A stretch of DNA of 52,834 nt from Lentisphaeria bacterium (GTDB taxonomy: Bacteria > Verrucomicrobiota > Lentisphaeria > Victivallales > Victivallaceae), in assembly GCA_900768515.1 (NCBI GenBank), contig CAAGDG010000099.1:1-52834 (forward strand). Direction: 5' to 3'. This document shows, one piece after another, positions 8,325-16,606 of the stretch (within the stretch, counting starts at the first letter, position 1; every line of letters starts with the position of its first letter). The notes below the pieces were generated by a model. The model saw nothing but the letters and a program-made list of their open reading frames with translations, did no database searches and was not told the DNA's origin. The position numbers were made by a program, and so were the translations under genes.

Positions 8325-10133
8325 TCAGTCACCGGGAACCGGCACCGGAGAGGATTCCGGCAGGCCGGTCACCGGACTTTTCTCCACCACCAGCGACACC
8401 TTCTGCTGCGGCTTGATCTGATCCTTCGACGGGAAGACCGAGGTATCCGCGAAGAAGATGTAGATCAGGGCGACGACGGCGAGCAGCAGCACCGACGCCA
8501 GCCGGACATGTTTCCAGGGGGTCAGGTCGAGCACCTTGGCGTCCACCTGTTCGAACTCCTCCTTGCGCGGCTGGATCGCCCCCCAGATGAACATTCCGAT
8601 GACCAGGTACATGAAGACGCTGCCGAGGAACATGTACTCATTCATCGCCGCGACGATCCGGTCAAAGGGCGGCACAAAGTAGCAGAAGGCGATGAAGCCC
8701 GCCCCTCCGATCAGCGCGAACTTGGCGGCGGCCGCCGGCACCCGGCGGGAGACCAGGCCTACCAGCACCACCGCCAGGAGCGGAATGAAGTAGATTCCGT
8801 TCATCTGCTGCAGATAGGTGAAGATGCTGTCGACCTTGTCGAGCAGCGGCGCGATCGCCATCGAGATGAACGCGATGATCCAGCCGAACCATTTCCCGGA
8901 ACGGACCACCTGCTGGTCGGTCGCGTTCGGATTGAAATATTCGCGGTAGAGACCGAGACTGAACAGCGTGCAGGTGGAGTTCAGCGCCGAGTTGAAGCTT
9001 GAAAGAATCGCGCCGACCATCACCGCCGCGAAGAATCCGGTCAGCACCGGCGGCAGCACCAGGCGGACCAGAGCGCCGTAGGCGAAGGTGGAATCGACCC
9101 GGCCGTTGACCACCAGGCCGGGCAGGTGTCCCTGCTGGAAGAGGTAGAAGGCGATCAGTCCGGGAAGCACCAGATAAAGGGGGCCGAGCAGCTTCAGCAG
9201 CCCGGTGAGCAGCACTCCCTTCTGTCCCTCGGCAAGAGAACTGGCGCCGAAGGTACGCTGGATGATCTGCTGGTTGGTGCACCAGTAGAAGACGTTGATG
9301 ATCAGCACGCCGGAGAGCAGCGTGGTGAAGGGAACACCGTCGTGCTGTCCGCCGAGGCTGTTGAACATGGTCGGGTCGTAGGTGCGGACATTGTGGAGTC
9401 CGGCCCACATTCCCTCGCCGGCGCCGGCGAAATCCAGCGCGAAATAGACGATCATGAAACCGCCGGTCAAAAGCCCGATCCCGTTGAGCAGGTCGGAGAA
9501 GGCGATGGAGCGCAATCCGCCGAAAATGGCGTAGAGCGAACCGACCAACGTGATGATGGCCACGATCACGTAGAGCATCAGCAGCGGATTCTCAATCGGC
9601 AGGATCGAACGCATATCCAGGATGCTGATCAAGCCTTTCGCCCCGGTGTAGAGCACGATCGGCAGCAGAATCACCATGTAGGCGATCAGAAAGAGAATGT
9701 TCGCGATCGAACCGGTGCCCCGGTCGAACCGCAGTTCCAGGTACTGCGGCACCGTCGCAATGCCGCTTTTGAGAAAACGCGGCAGGAAGAAGAGCGCCAT
9801 CATGACCAGTGCGATGACCGCGACTACCTCCCAGGCCATGACACAGAGTCCGTACCGGAAGGCGTCGCCGTTGAGTCCGACCATCTGTTCGGTCGAGAGG
9901 TTGGTCAGGAGCAGGGAGCCGGCGATGAAGGGATAGGTCAGCGACCGGCCGGCCAGAAAGTAGCCGTCGTTGGTTGAGACGTCGGATTTCCGGGTGAAGA
10001 TCCAGGTCAGCAGACCGACCAGCCCGGTGAACAGGACGAAGGTGGCCGGAGTGATCCAGTCGAACGACTGCGCCGCTCCCGGCGCGGTCTCCACGGCAGC
10101 CAGAATCGGAACGAAGTTGGTCCATACGCTCAT
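8325..10133 (-). CDS. Sodium:solute symporter (SSS/SLC5 family)
   Basis: A 602-residue inner-membrane protein with about 14 hydrophobic segments. It fits sodium-coupled uptake of a sugar or small organic solute. Family traits seen are GRSLTYPFIAGSLLLTNLSTEQ (TM2 region, sodium site), the discontinuous helix at SSFNSALNSTCTLFSLGLYR, and the adjacent conserved phrase DQQVVRSGKWFGW. The substrate cannot be told; closest in pattern are SGLT-like sugar transporters. The start at 10133 has AAGAGG about 6 nt upstream. The last 40 residues form a Pro/Ser-rich cytoplasmic tail. dinB follows on the same strand. Confidence 0.9.
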   Translation of the reverse strand: MSVWTNFVPILAAVETAPGAAQSFDWITPATFVLFTGLVGLLTWIFTRKSDVSTNDGYFLAGRSLTYPFIAGSLLLTNLSTEQMVGLNGDAFRYGLCVMAWEVVAVIALVMMALFFLPRFLKSGIATVPQYLELRFDRGTGSIANILFLIAYMVILLPIVLYTGAKGLISILDMRSILPIENPLLMLYVIVAIITLVGSLYAIFGGLRSIAFSDLLNGIGLLTGGFMIVYFALDFAGAGEGMWAGLHNVRTYDPTMFNSLGGQHDGVPFTTLLSGVLIINVFYWCTNQQIIQRTFGASSLAEGQKGVLLTGLLKLLGPLYLVLPGLIAFYLFQQGHLPGLVVNGRVDSTFAYGALVRLVLPPVLTGFFAAVMVGAILSSFNSALNSTCTLFSLGLYREYFNPNATDQQVVRSGKWFGWIIAFISMAIAPLLDKVDSIFTYLQQMNGIYFIPLLAVVLVGLVSRRVPAAAAKFALIGGAGFIAFCYFVPPFDRIVAAMNEYMFLGSVFMYLVIGMFIWGAIQPRKEEFEQVDAKVLDLTPWKHVRLASVLLLAVVALIYIFFADTSVFPSKDQIKPQQKVSLVVEKSPVTGLPESSPVPVPGD

Positions 10134-10155
10134 TTTTTACCTCTTGAGTCGAATG

Positions 10156-10185
10156 AATATGAAAATGGTGAAATCCTCTTGTCAG
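10156..10185 (-). promoter_or_regulatory. Putative promoter of the sodium:solute symporter gene
   Basis: CTGACA and CATATT are 18 nt apart on the minus strand, with the -10 about 20 nt before the start codon. The match is moderate. Confidence 0.35.
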
Positions 10186-10272
10186 ACCGGACGCCGCAGC
10201 GTCATGGAATTTCCGAACTTGCAACTCATCCTTTCCCGATCGATGATTTTCCCGGGGCCGTTTTGCCCTCCC

Positions 10273-12537
10273 TTACGCCAGCAGATCCGCTTCGCCGTTC
10301 GACACCACCAGGAAGCAGGGGGGCAGATTCTTGAAATCGCGCCGGATCAGCTGATGCGTAATGCGCTGACGCCGCTCGTCGGTGGTGCTGTAGTCGGGGA
10401 ACTCGATGAAGACCAGTTCCGCTCCGGTCGAATAACGGGGAACCACGATCCGGAGCTTGGCATCCTCCTCGATCCGGACCAGTTCCGCCTCGATCCGGGC
10501 CGCGTCGAGCACCTTGCGGATTTTCCGCTCCTTCTCCCGGTCCATCGGCAGGAAGATCCGCAGCACGCTCTTGCGCCAGTTGCGGTCAAGCTGGACCAGA
10601 TAGGCGAGAATCGTCATCAGCGACCCCCCCGCCGAACTCTGCCACCAGATGTCGATGGTGCCGCCGTCATACCGCTGCGGCGTGAAGGTGTCTCGCTCGT
10701 TGATCAGCACCAGCACATTGCGGCGGAAGTCCTCGACAATGGTGTGCAGGTGGGTGAAGAAGGGCGGCACCCGCTCTTCCCGGGTCGGCCACCCCATCAG
10801 CACGATGTTCGGCCGGATCGGATCGAGCGAATGGCTCTGCAGGATGATTCGCAGCGCCACGTCGAATTCCGGCGCGATGACCACCGTGGGAAAAATCGGC
10901 CAGTTCCGCTGCCGCGCCAGTTCGCGGAACGCCCGCAGCCGGGGGGTGCGGCGATCCCTGATGTGGCGCGGATCGTCGGAGATCAGAATCTGAATCACGC
11001 TCAGAATCCCGCGCCGCTGACTGAAGAGAATCGCGTATTCGATCAACTGACCGCGCCGTTCCGGATCGCTGGAGAGAACCACGATGGTCGGCCGCCAGTT
11101 CTTCGGGTGGAGCGGCAGTTTCGGCAGCTGCAGGAGCAGCGAATGGATCCGGGAATAGACGAAGCCGCGCCGGGCATCCCCGTAACTCATCTCCAGGTTG
11201 CGGTAGCGGATGAAGCCGTAAAGGGCGATGATCACCAGCAGCGCCACGGTCGAAAGCGTCAGATCGATCAGAAACGCGGCGGCGACGCAGGCCGCCGCCC
11301 CGTAGAGTGCGATCGTCCAGTGAAACGCCCGGAAACGGGGGCGGAACGAGGGATTGGCTCCGAATGACTCCACAAACGCCGCCACGTTGATGATCGCATA
11401 GGTGAAGAGGAAGAACAGCGAGACCAGTTCGGACATCACCGTGATCGGCGAATCCGCGGTTCCGGAGGCGCGGCTGCCGATGTATCCCGCCCAGATCAGG
11501 ATCGGCAGCACCAGAACCGCCGTCAGCAGAATCGCCCGGCGCGGTTCGTTCTGAGGACCGACTCCGGCCCGGAAGAAGCCGATTCCGGGAAGGACGTTGT
11601 CGACGCCGAGGCTCTGCAGCACCCGCGGCGCTCCGAGCAGCCAGCCCAGTGCGGTGGAGAGGGTCGCCGCCTGCACCCCGGCGAAGACCATGAACCCCAT
11701 TCCGAACAGCGAGTTCCGGGTCAGGATCAGATAGGGATGGTCGATCATCTCCTGCCGGTCGAAACAGCCGGCCGCCACCACGATCTGGATCAGATAGAGC
11801 ACCACCGCAGTCCCGAGTGCCAGCAGCGTGCCGCGCGGAATCGAATGGTGGGGGTCGCGCAGGTCGCCGGACATGTTCACCCCGGCCATGATGCCGGTCA
11901 CCGCCGGGAAGAAGATGGCGAAAAAGGTGACGAGATTGACGGAATCCGAAACCGGACCCCAGTTGGTCCGGAGGTTTTCCCAGGAGAACTCCCCGAGGGG
12001 GCCGGTCAGAAAGAAGATCACCGACAGCGCGAGCACTCCCATGATGAAATACTGCGCCTTGATCGCCCAGTCGGCCCCTTTCCAGACCAGCAGCATCAGG
12101 AGGACCCCCAGCACCGTGTTGACCAGGGGGAACCAGGGGCGGAGTCCCGGCCAGCCGTCGATGATCGCTTCGGAGGCGCCGAGGATGTTGAAAGGAATCG
12201 CCAGCGTCTGCGAGATGAAGAGCGTCAGTCCGATCGAGGTCCCGAACGACGGTCCCAGCACCCGGCTGATCAGGTAGTAGGCTCCGCCCCCCTTGACCTC
12301 GGTGTTGGTCGCGATGGCGGCGATCGACAGGCCGGTCGCGAAGGTGATGCTCGCGCCGATGGCCAGGATCAGAATGGTTCTGAACAGTCCTGCCTCGCCC
12401 AGCACGAAGTTGATGCGCATGAACATGACCAGCCCGAGGATGGTCAGAAGCGCGGGGGTGTAGACTCCGCCGAAGGTTCCGAAGTTGTAGCCGCCCGGAT
12501 TGGCCTCCGGAACGGCGCCGAAATTCTGTTCCGCCAT
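10273..12537 (-). CDS. SLC12-type (cation-chloride cotransporter-like) amino acid/cation permease
   Basis: A 754-residue APC-superfamily transporter. Residues about 15-440 hold 11-12 membrane segments, beginning GGVYTPALLTILGLVMFMR, very like the TM1 entry of Na-K-Cl cotransporters. The C-terminal 290 residues form a cytoplasmic domain with TIVVLSSDPERR and GTIDIWWQSSAGGSL, matching the SLC12 C-terminal domain (eukaryotic NKCC has TIDVWW-type motifs). Transported ions are not deducible. I start at the second ATG of an ATG-ATG pair (12537), 5 nt after GGAGG; the 43 in-frame codons upstream have no ribosome site. It is divergent from the GH130 gene. Confidence 0.85.
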   Translation of the reverse strand: MAEQNFGAVPEANPGGYNFGTFGGVYTPALLTILGLVMFMRINFVLGEAGLFRTILILAIGASITFATGLSIAAIATNTEVKGGGAYYLISRVLGPSFGTSIGLTLFISQTLAIPFNILGASEAIIDGWPGLRPWFPLVNTVLGVLLMLLVWKGADWAIKAQYFIMGVLALSVIFFLTGPLGEFSWENLRTNWGPVSDSVNLVTFFAIFFPAVTGIMAGVNMSGDLRDPHHSIPRGTLLALGTAVVLYLIQIVVAAGCFDRQEMIDHPYLILTRNSLFGMGFMVFAGVQAATLSTALGWLLGAPRVLQSLGVDNVLPGIGFFRAGVGPQNEPRRAILLTAVLVLPILIWAGYIGSRASGTADSPITVMSELVSLFFLFTYAIINVAAFVESFGANPSFRPRFRAFHWTIALYGAAACVAAAFLIDLTLSTVALLVIIALYGFIRYRNLEMSYGDARRGFVYSRIHSLLLQLPKLPLHPKNWRPTIVVLSSDPERRGQLIEYAILFSQRRGILSVIQILISDDPRHIRDRRTPRLRAFRELARQRNWPIFPTVVIAPEFDVALRIILQSHSLDPIRPNIVLMGWPTREERVPPFFTHLHTIVEDFRRNVLVLINERDTFTPQRYDGGTIDIWWQSSAGGSLMTILAYLVQLDRNWRKSVLRIFLPMDREKERKIRKVLDAARIEAELVRIEEDAKLRIVVPRYSTGAELVFIEFPDYSTTDERRQRITHQLIRRDFKNLPPCFLVVSNGEADLLA

Positions 12538-12696
12538 CATTTCCTCCGCCACAGGTTTGCCGCCGGTTGTCCGGGTGGCCGCCGGGAGGTGGATCCCGTG
12601 GAGCCGAACTTTCCGACCGGCATGAAAAGCTTCCCTTAAATTTACCGCGGAAACGGACATTTTCAACCGGAATTGTTAAAAATTCATAACGGTTTC

Positions 12697-12725
12697 TTGC
12701 TTTTTTGAGACTCGGGTAGAATATT
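12697..12725 (+). promoter_or_regulatory. Putative promoter of the GH130-PPK2 operon, with nested dyad just upstream
   Basis: TTGCTT and AATATT are separated by 17 nt. Immediately upstream (12666-12694) are nested inverted repeats, AACCG/CGGTT around GAATT/AATTC, which could be an operator. Confidence 0.45.
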
Positions 12726-12805
12726 ATTTCCAGGCGGGCCGGTGCGATGTTTCCGTCGCTGCCGTTTCCGCTTTCGAAGGGTTCAATTTCCAGGAGGACT
12801 GTGAG

Positions 12806-13978
12806 ATGAGTTTTTACAAGAAAGTCGACGCGCTCTTCACCGAACACGAGAAACTGATCAGCCGCAAAAATTCAATGTGCGCCGGAAACGGCGTCTACAA
12901 CCGGTTCAAGCATCCGGTTCTGACCGCGGCGCACACTCCGGTCTTCTGGCGCTACGATCTCGACAAGCGGACCAATCCGATGCTGCTGGAGAGAATCGGA
13001 ATGAACGCCACCATGAACGCCGGCGCGATCAAGCTCGGCCGCCGCTACTGCCTGGTGGTCCGGGTCGAGGGCGTCGACCGCAAGTCGTTCTTCGCCGTGG
13101 CGGAGAGTCCGAACGGCGTCGACAACTTCCGTTTCCGGGATTATCCGATCACCATGCCCGAGACCGACGATCCCGATACCAATGTCTACGACATGCGTCT
13201 GACCGCCCACGAGGATGGCTGGATCTACGGAATTTTCTGTTCCGAACGGCCGGACCCGACCGCCGCGCCGGGCGACCTCTCCAGCGCGGTTGCGGCCGCC
13301 GGAATCGCCCGGACCCGCGATCTTGAGACCTGGGAGCGGCTTCCCGATCTCAAATCGAAGAGCCAGCAGCGCAACGTGGTGCTTCACCCGGAATTCGTGA
13401 ATGGAAAGTACGCCTTCTACACCCGGCCGCAGGACGGCTTCATCGACGCCGGTTCGGGCGGCGGCATCGGCTGGGCGCTGGTCGATGACATCGAACATGC
13501 CGAGGTGAAGAGCGAGACCATTATCGATTTCCGCAAGTATCACACCATCAAAGAGGTGAAAAACGGGGAAGGCCCCGCCCCGATCCGGACGGAACAGGGG
13601 TGGCTCCATCTCGCCCACGGTGTCCGCGGCTGTGCGGCCGGTCTCCGTTACGTGCTTTACATGTACATGACCAGCCTTGAAGATCCCTCCAAACCGATCG
13701 CCACGCCGGGCGGATACTTCCTTGCTCCTGTCGGCAAGGAGCGGATTGGCGACGTTTCCAACGTGGTCTTCTCCAACGGATGGATCGCCGATGACGACGG
13801 AAAGGTCTACATCTACTACGCTTCGAGCGACACCCGCATGCACGTGGCGGTTTCCAGCGTCGACCGGCTGGTTGACTACTGCCTGAATACACCGCCGGAC
13901 GGAGGGCGCTCCGCGGAGTCGGTTCGCACACTGAACCGGCTGATTGACCGCAATCTTTCGCTGCTCAAGAAATACTGA
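12806..13978 (+). CDS. GH130 glycoside phosphorylase, 4-O-beta-D-mannosyl-D-glucose phosphorylase type
   Basis: A 390-residue five-bladed propeller phosphorylase. It should cleave mannosyl-beta-1,4-glucose with phosphate to give mannose 1-phosphate and glucose in the cytoplasm. Its length equals that of characterised mannosylglucose phosphorylases. Family segments seen are NPMLLERIGMNATMNAGAIK, LVVRVEGVDRKSFFAVAES and VYDMRLTAHEDGWIYGIF with the catalytic Asp (DMRLT). A FYTRPQDGF segment and the phosphate-binding region around HGVRG follow. ATG 12806 has AGGAGG 8 nt upstream. There is no signal peptide. PPK2 follows 10 nt later. The subfamily (GH130_1) is inferred from these motifs; a mannooligosaccharide phosphorylase is less likely. 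Confidence 0.9.
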   Translation: MSFYKKVDALFTEHEKLISRKNSMCAGNGVYNRFKHPVLTAAHTPVFWRYDLDKRTNPMLLERIGMNATMNAGAIKLGRRYCLVVRVEGVDRKSFFAVAESPNGVDNFRFRDYPITMPETDDPDTNVYDMRLTAHEDGWIYGIFCSERPDPTAAPGDLSSAVAAAGIARTRDLETWERLPDLKSKSQQRNVVLHPEFVNGKYAFYTRPQDGFIDAGSGGGIGWALVDDIEHAEVKSETIIDFRKYHTIKEVKNGEGPAPIRTEQGWLHLAHGVRGCAAGLRYVLYMYMTSLEDPSKPIATPGGYFLAPVGKERIGDVSNVVFSNGWIADDDGKVYIYYASSDTRMHVAVSSVDRLVDYCLNTPPDGGRSAESVRTLNRLIDRNLSLLKKY

Positions 13979-13988
13979 GAGGCCCGGT

Positions 13989-14861
13989 ATGAATCGCTTC
14001 TACTCGAAATTCATCGTCAAACCCGGCGAGAAGGCGGCGCTCTCCCACCGGGATCCGGATGAGAAGCTCAACTTTACCGATAAGGCGGCCGCCCTCGAAC
14101 TGCTGGCCCGGAACAACCACCGGATCGCCCGGCTGCAGAGCGATCTCTATTCCGAGAACAAACAGTCTTTGCTGATCGTGCTGCAGGCGCTTGACGCCGG
14201 CGGAAAGGACGGCACCATCAACAATGTCTTTGCCGCGATGAATCCGCAGGGGTGCCGGGTGCAGTCGTTCAAGACGCCGACGCCGCTGGAGCAGGCGCAC
14301 GACTTTCTCTGGCGGGTTCACCCGGTCACTCCGCGGCAGGGCGAGGTGGTGATCTTCAACCGTTCCTACTATGAGGCGGTTCTGGTGGAACGGGTCCACA
14401 AGCTCGCCTCGCCGGAGGAGATCGACTACCGCTACCAGGCGATCAATGAGTTCGAGGAGCTGTTGAGCCGTCACCATACCCGGATCGTCAAGTTTTTCCT
14501 CCACATCTCCAAGGATGAGCAGCTGTTCCGCTTCGTGCGGCGGCTGAAGCGTCCCGAGAAACATTGGAAAATCTCCAGCAACGATTACCCCGAGCGTCAG
14601 TTCTGGGATCAGTACATGGAGGCGTTCGAAATCGCGTTGACCCGCTGTTCCACCGAACGGGCGCCGTGGTTCGTCATCCCCGGAAATTCGAAGTGGTTCC
14701 GCAACCTGGCGGTCTCACAGATCATCCTGGAAACGCTGGAGTCCATGAAGATCCAGCTGCCGGCGCCCTCGGTCAACCTGCGGGAGACCCGGCGGCTGGC
14801 GGCGATCGAGATGGCCCGCCTCCGGCAGGAGATCAACGCCCGCCGCCGCAAGAAAAAGTAA
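13989..14861 (+). CDS. ppk2: Polyphosphate kinase 2 family (polyphosphate:nucleotide phosphotransferase)
   Basis: A 290-residue cytoplasmic kinase that moves phosphate between polyphosphate and nucleotides. Walker A is ALDAGGKDGTI (about residues 67-77); the lid and Walker B region is FNRSYYEAVLVERVHK (about 123-138). The size and single domain fit short PPK2 (class III-like, TIGR03709-type), which mostly phosphorylate AMP/ADP. ATG 13989 has GAGAGG 6 nt before it; an in-frame ATG at 13944 lies inside the preceding gene. It follows the GH130 gene by 10 nt, and the pair shares a terminator. The very basic C-terminus (RRRKKK) may bind polyphosphate, which is a guess. Confidence 0.92.
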   Translation: MNRFYSKFIVKPGEKAALSHRDPDEKLNFTDKAAALELLARNNHRIARLQSDLYSENKQSLLIVLQALDAGGKDGTINNVFAAMNPQGCRVQSFKTPTPLEQAHDFLWRVHPVTPRQGEVVIFNRSYYEAVLVERVHKLASPEEIDYRYQAINEFEELLSRHHTRIVKFFLHISKDEQLFRFVRRLKRPEKHWKISSNDYPERQFWDQYMEAFEIALTRCSTERAPWFVIPGNSKWFRNLAVSQIILETLESMKIQLPAPSVNLRETRRLAAIEMARLRQEINARRRKKK

Positions 14862-14893
14862 TCCGCAAGGGGAATTCGAGTTTCCCCGAAGAT

Positions 14894-14937
14894 CGGAACT
14901 GTCTGGCCGCAATGCGGAAAGCAGTTCCGCTTTTTTT
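14894..14937 (+). terminator. Terminator of GH130-PPK2
   Basis: An 8-bp stem CGGAACTG/CAGTTCCG encloses a smaller CCGC/GCGG hairpin and is followed by C and seven T. Another short hairpin (GGGGAA/TTCCCC, 14869-14887) precedes it. Confidence 0.85.
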
Positions 14938-15036
14938 ACGCCCCCTTCCAGGCAGGGGCGCAGATTAACTTCACGGGCATGACCGTGTTTTCCCGGTTTT
15001 CATCCGTCCGGCCGCCGGGAGGAGGAAGATGCGCAT

Positions 15037-15063
15037 AAAAAAAGGCGTCCCGGAAAGGACGCC
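15037..15063 (-). terminator. Terminator of the LysM-protein gene
   Basis: On the minus strand, GGCGTCC, 6-nt loop, GGACGCC, then seven T, 20 nt beyond the LysM gene. Confidence 0.92.
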
Positions 15064-15082
15064 CGTGCATCTGCGGATCCGA

Positions 15083-16159
15083 TTATTTCTTCGGGACGAA
15101 GATGATGTCGGAGGCTTTGAGCTTGCCATCCGCCGGAATCGAGCTGCCGTTGAATGTGCGGAGGTTTTCCACCGTGGTGTTGTACTGTTTGGCCAGCTCT
15201 TCCACCGTGGTGTCTTCATCGATAATCAACACCTCGTAATTGGCCGCCGCCGCGTTGGCGTCGCCGCCGGCCGCCGCCGACTCCTGCATGGCGGAAGATT
15301 CACTGCCGGCTCCAGTTGCTGACACCGGCGCATTGGCCGCTTCATCCAGCGCCTGCGAGAGATCCGCACTGGTCGGCTCATCCTTCTGAGGCGCCGTCAC
15401 ATTGGCCGGACTCTCCGTCTGCGTCCCCGCATTCTTTGCCGCGACATTCGTCGTGGTCTGCTCCGGTGCCGCGCCCTTGCCCGGGATCACCAGTTTCTGG
15501 CCGATCTGAAGCCGGCGGGGATCGGTGATGTTGTTGACTTTCAGAAGATCGTCGGTTTTCACCTTGAACCGGCGCGCGATGCGGTCGGGCGAATCTCCCG
15601 CCTTGACCGTATAGGTGCCGTCAGCCCCGAGCACCGGTGCAACCGATTCCGACTGCGTCTTGCGGGTGGATGCTCCCGATTTCTTTCCCGAATTGGCAAC
15701 CACCGGTTTCCCGGCGGCCGGGATCACCAGTTTCTGGCCGATCCGGAGTTTGTTGGCCTGGGCCATAGTCATGTTGTTTGCCTTGCGCAGAGCGGCGAGA
15801 CTCACGCCATGGGCGTTGGCGATTTTGCTGGCGGTGTCTCCCGCCTTGACCACGTAAGAGGACTCGCCCGCGCCCGGGGTCACCGCGGTGGAACGATCGG
15901 TCAGCGGCTGGGTTTTCACCGGCTCCATCGGCTGGTAGGTCGGGACCGCGGGCCGCGCCTGCTGCTGCGGCTGCGAAACCGTGTTGTTCACAGGGAGCGG
16001 AGCCGGGGTCTCTCCTGCGGCGGAATCATCGACCGGGGCGGCGACAAAGGTACGGTCTCCCATCACCGGGGTCTTGCAGCCGCCGACCGCAAGACCTCCG
16101 AAAATCACAATATGCAACGCCGCCACACCGATCAGAATGACAAAAAGATTTTTTTTCAC
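15083..16159 (-). CDS. Envelope protein with three LysM domains (putative lipoprotein)
   Basis: A 358-residue exported peptidoglycan-binding protein. A basic start and hydrophobic segment lead to LAVGGCKT, a possible lipobox. A Pro/Gln linker precedes LysM 1 (YVVKAGDTASKIANAHGVSL...), LysM 2 (YTVKAGDSPDRIARRF...) and a more divergent C-terminal LysM 3 (YEVLIIDEDTTVEELAKQY...). No catalytic domain is present, so it is likely a wall-binding or scaffolding factor. I start at GTG 16159. An ATG at 16213 is in frame, but a promoter at 16215-16242 would place the transcript start near 16208, inside that extension. It lies last in the coaE-rho-ftsB cluster. Confidence 0.85.
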   Translation of the reverse strand: MKKNLFVILIGVAALHIVIFGGLAVGGCKTPVMGDRTFVAAPVDDSAAGETPAPLPVNNTVSQPQQQARPAVPTYQPMEPVKTQPLTDRSTAVTPGAGESSYVVKAGDTASKIANAHGVSLAALRKANNMTMAQANKLRIGQKLVIPAAGKPVVANSGKKSGASTRKTQSESVAPVLGADGTYTVKAGDSPDRIARRFKVKTDDLLKVNNITDPRRLQIGQKLVIPGKGAAPEQTTTNVAAKNAGTQTESPANVTAPQKDEPTSADLSQALDEAANAPVSATGAGSESSAMQESAAAGGDANAAAANYEVLIIDEDTTVEELAKQYNTTVENLRTFNGSSIPADGKLKASDIIFVPKK

Positions 16160-16214
16160 AGCCGGAACCCTTCCTCCGCTACAGGTTGATACAGAAAAGA
16201 TTGTTTTATCCATT

Positions 16215-16242
16215 AATATATGGAGAATCCGGATAATTTCAA
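16215..16242 (-). promoter_or_regulatory. Putative sigma-70 promoter of the LysM-protein gene
   Basis: TTGAAA and TATATT are 16 nt apart on the minus strand, within the 108-nt gap after ftsB. The predicted transcript start near 16208 supports the GTG start at 16159. Confidence 0.55.
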
Positions 16243-16267
16243 CAGAAAAACTTCCGCTTTTTCAACA

Positions 16268-16576
16268 TTATTTGTTTTTTTTCGGGGAGTCGTAACGCAT
16301 CACGGTTTCACCGTCCCGAACCAGTTCGAACTTCTCCCGTGCGACCTTTTCGATCTCCTCCGGGTCATTCCTGAGTCCGGCAACTTCGGAGTTCAAGGCC
16401 GCGCTGGTCTCCTTGCGGTCCGCCAGCTCTTCCCGGAGTTTTTCCTCTTCCGCCTTCTTTTTCTGATAGTCGCGATAGACCGGCAGCAGCAGAACCGCCG
16501 CCGCCGCAACGGTCAGAATCAGCACGAAAAACAACAGATAGGCGGACGCGCTGTTTTTTTTACGGCTTTCCATCAT
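16268..16576 (-). CDS. FtsB/DivIC-type septum formation protein
   Basis: A 102-residue bitopic division protein. A short basic cytoplasmic start is followed by one transmembrane helix (AYLLFFVLILTVAAAAVLLL). Then comes a coiled coil (residues about 38-70, rich in Lys/Glu with Leu spacing) and the family end motif DPEEIEKVAREKFELVRDGE. It is expected to bridge FtsL and FtsQ in the divisome. Size and order match FtsB/DivIC. GGAG lies 7 nt before the ATG. It starts 30 nt after rho, so it is probably co-transcribed. Confidence 0.85.
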   Translation of the reverse strand: MMESRKKNSASAYLLFFVLILTVAAAAVLLLPVYRDYQKKKAEEEKLREELADRKETSAALNSEVAGLRNDPEEIEKVAREKFELVRDGETVMRYDSPKKNK

Positions 16577-16606
16577 GGCGAATCTCCCCGGTTGCTCTGG
16601 CGTTCA

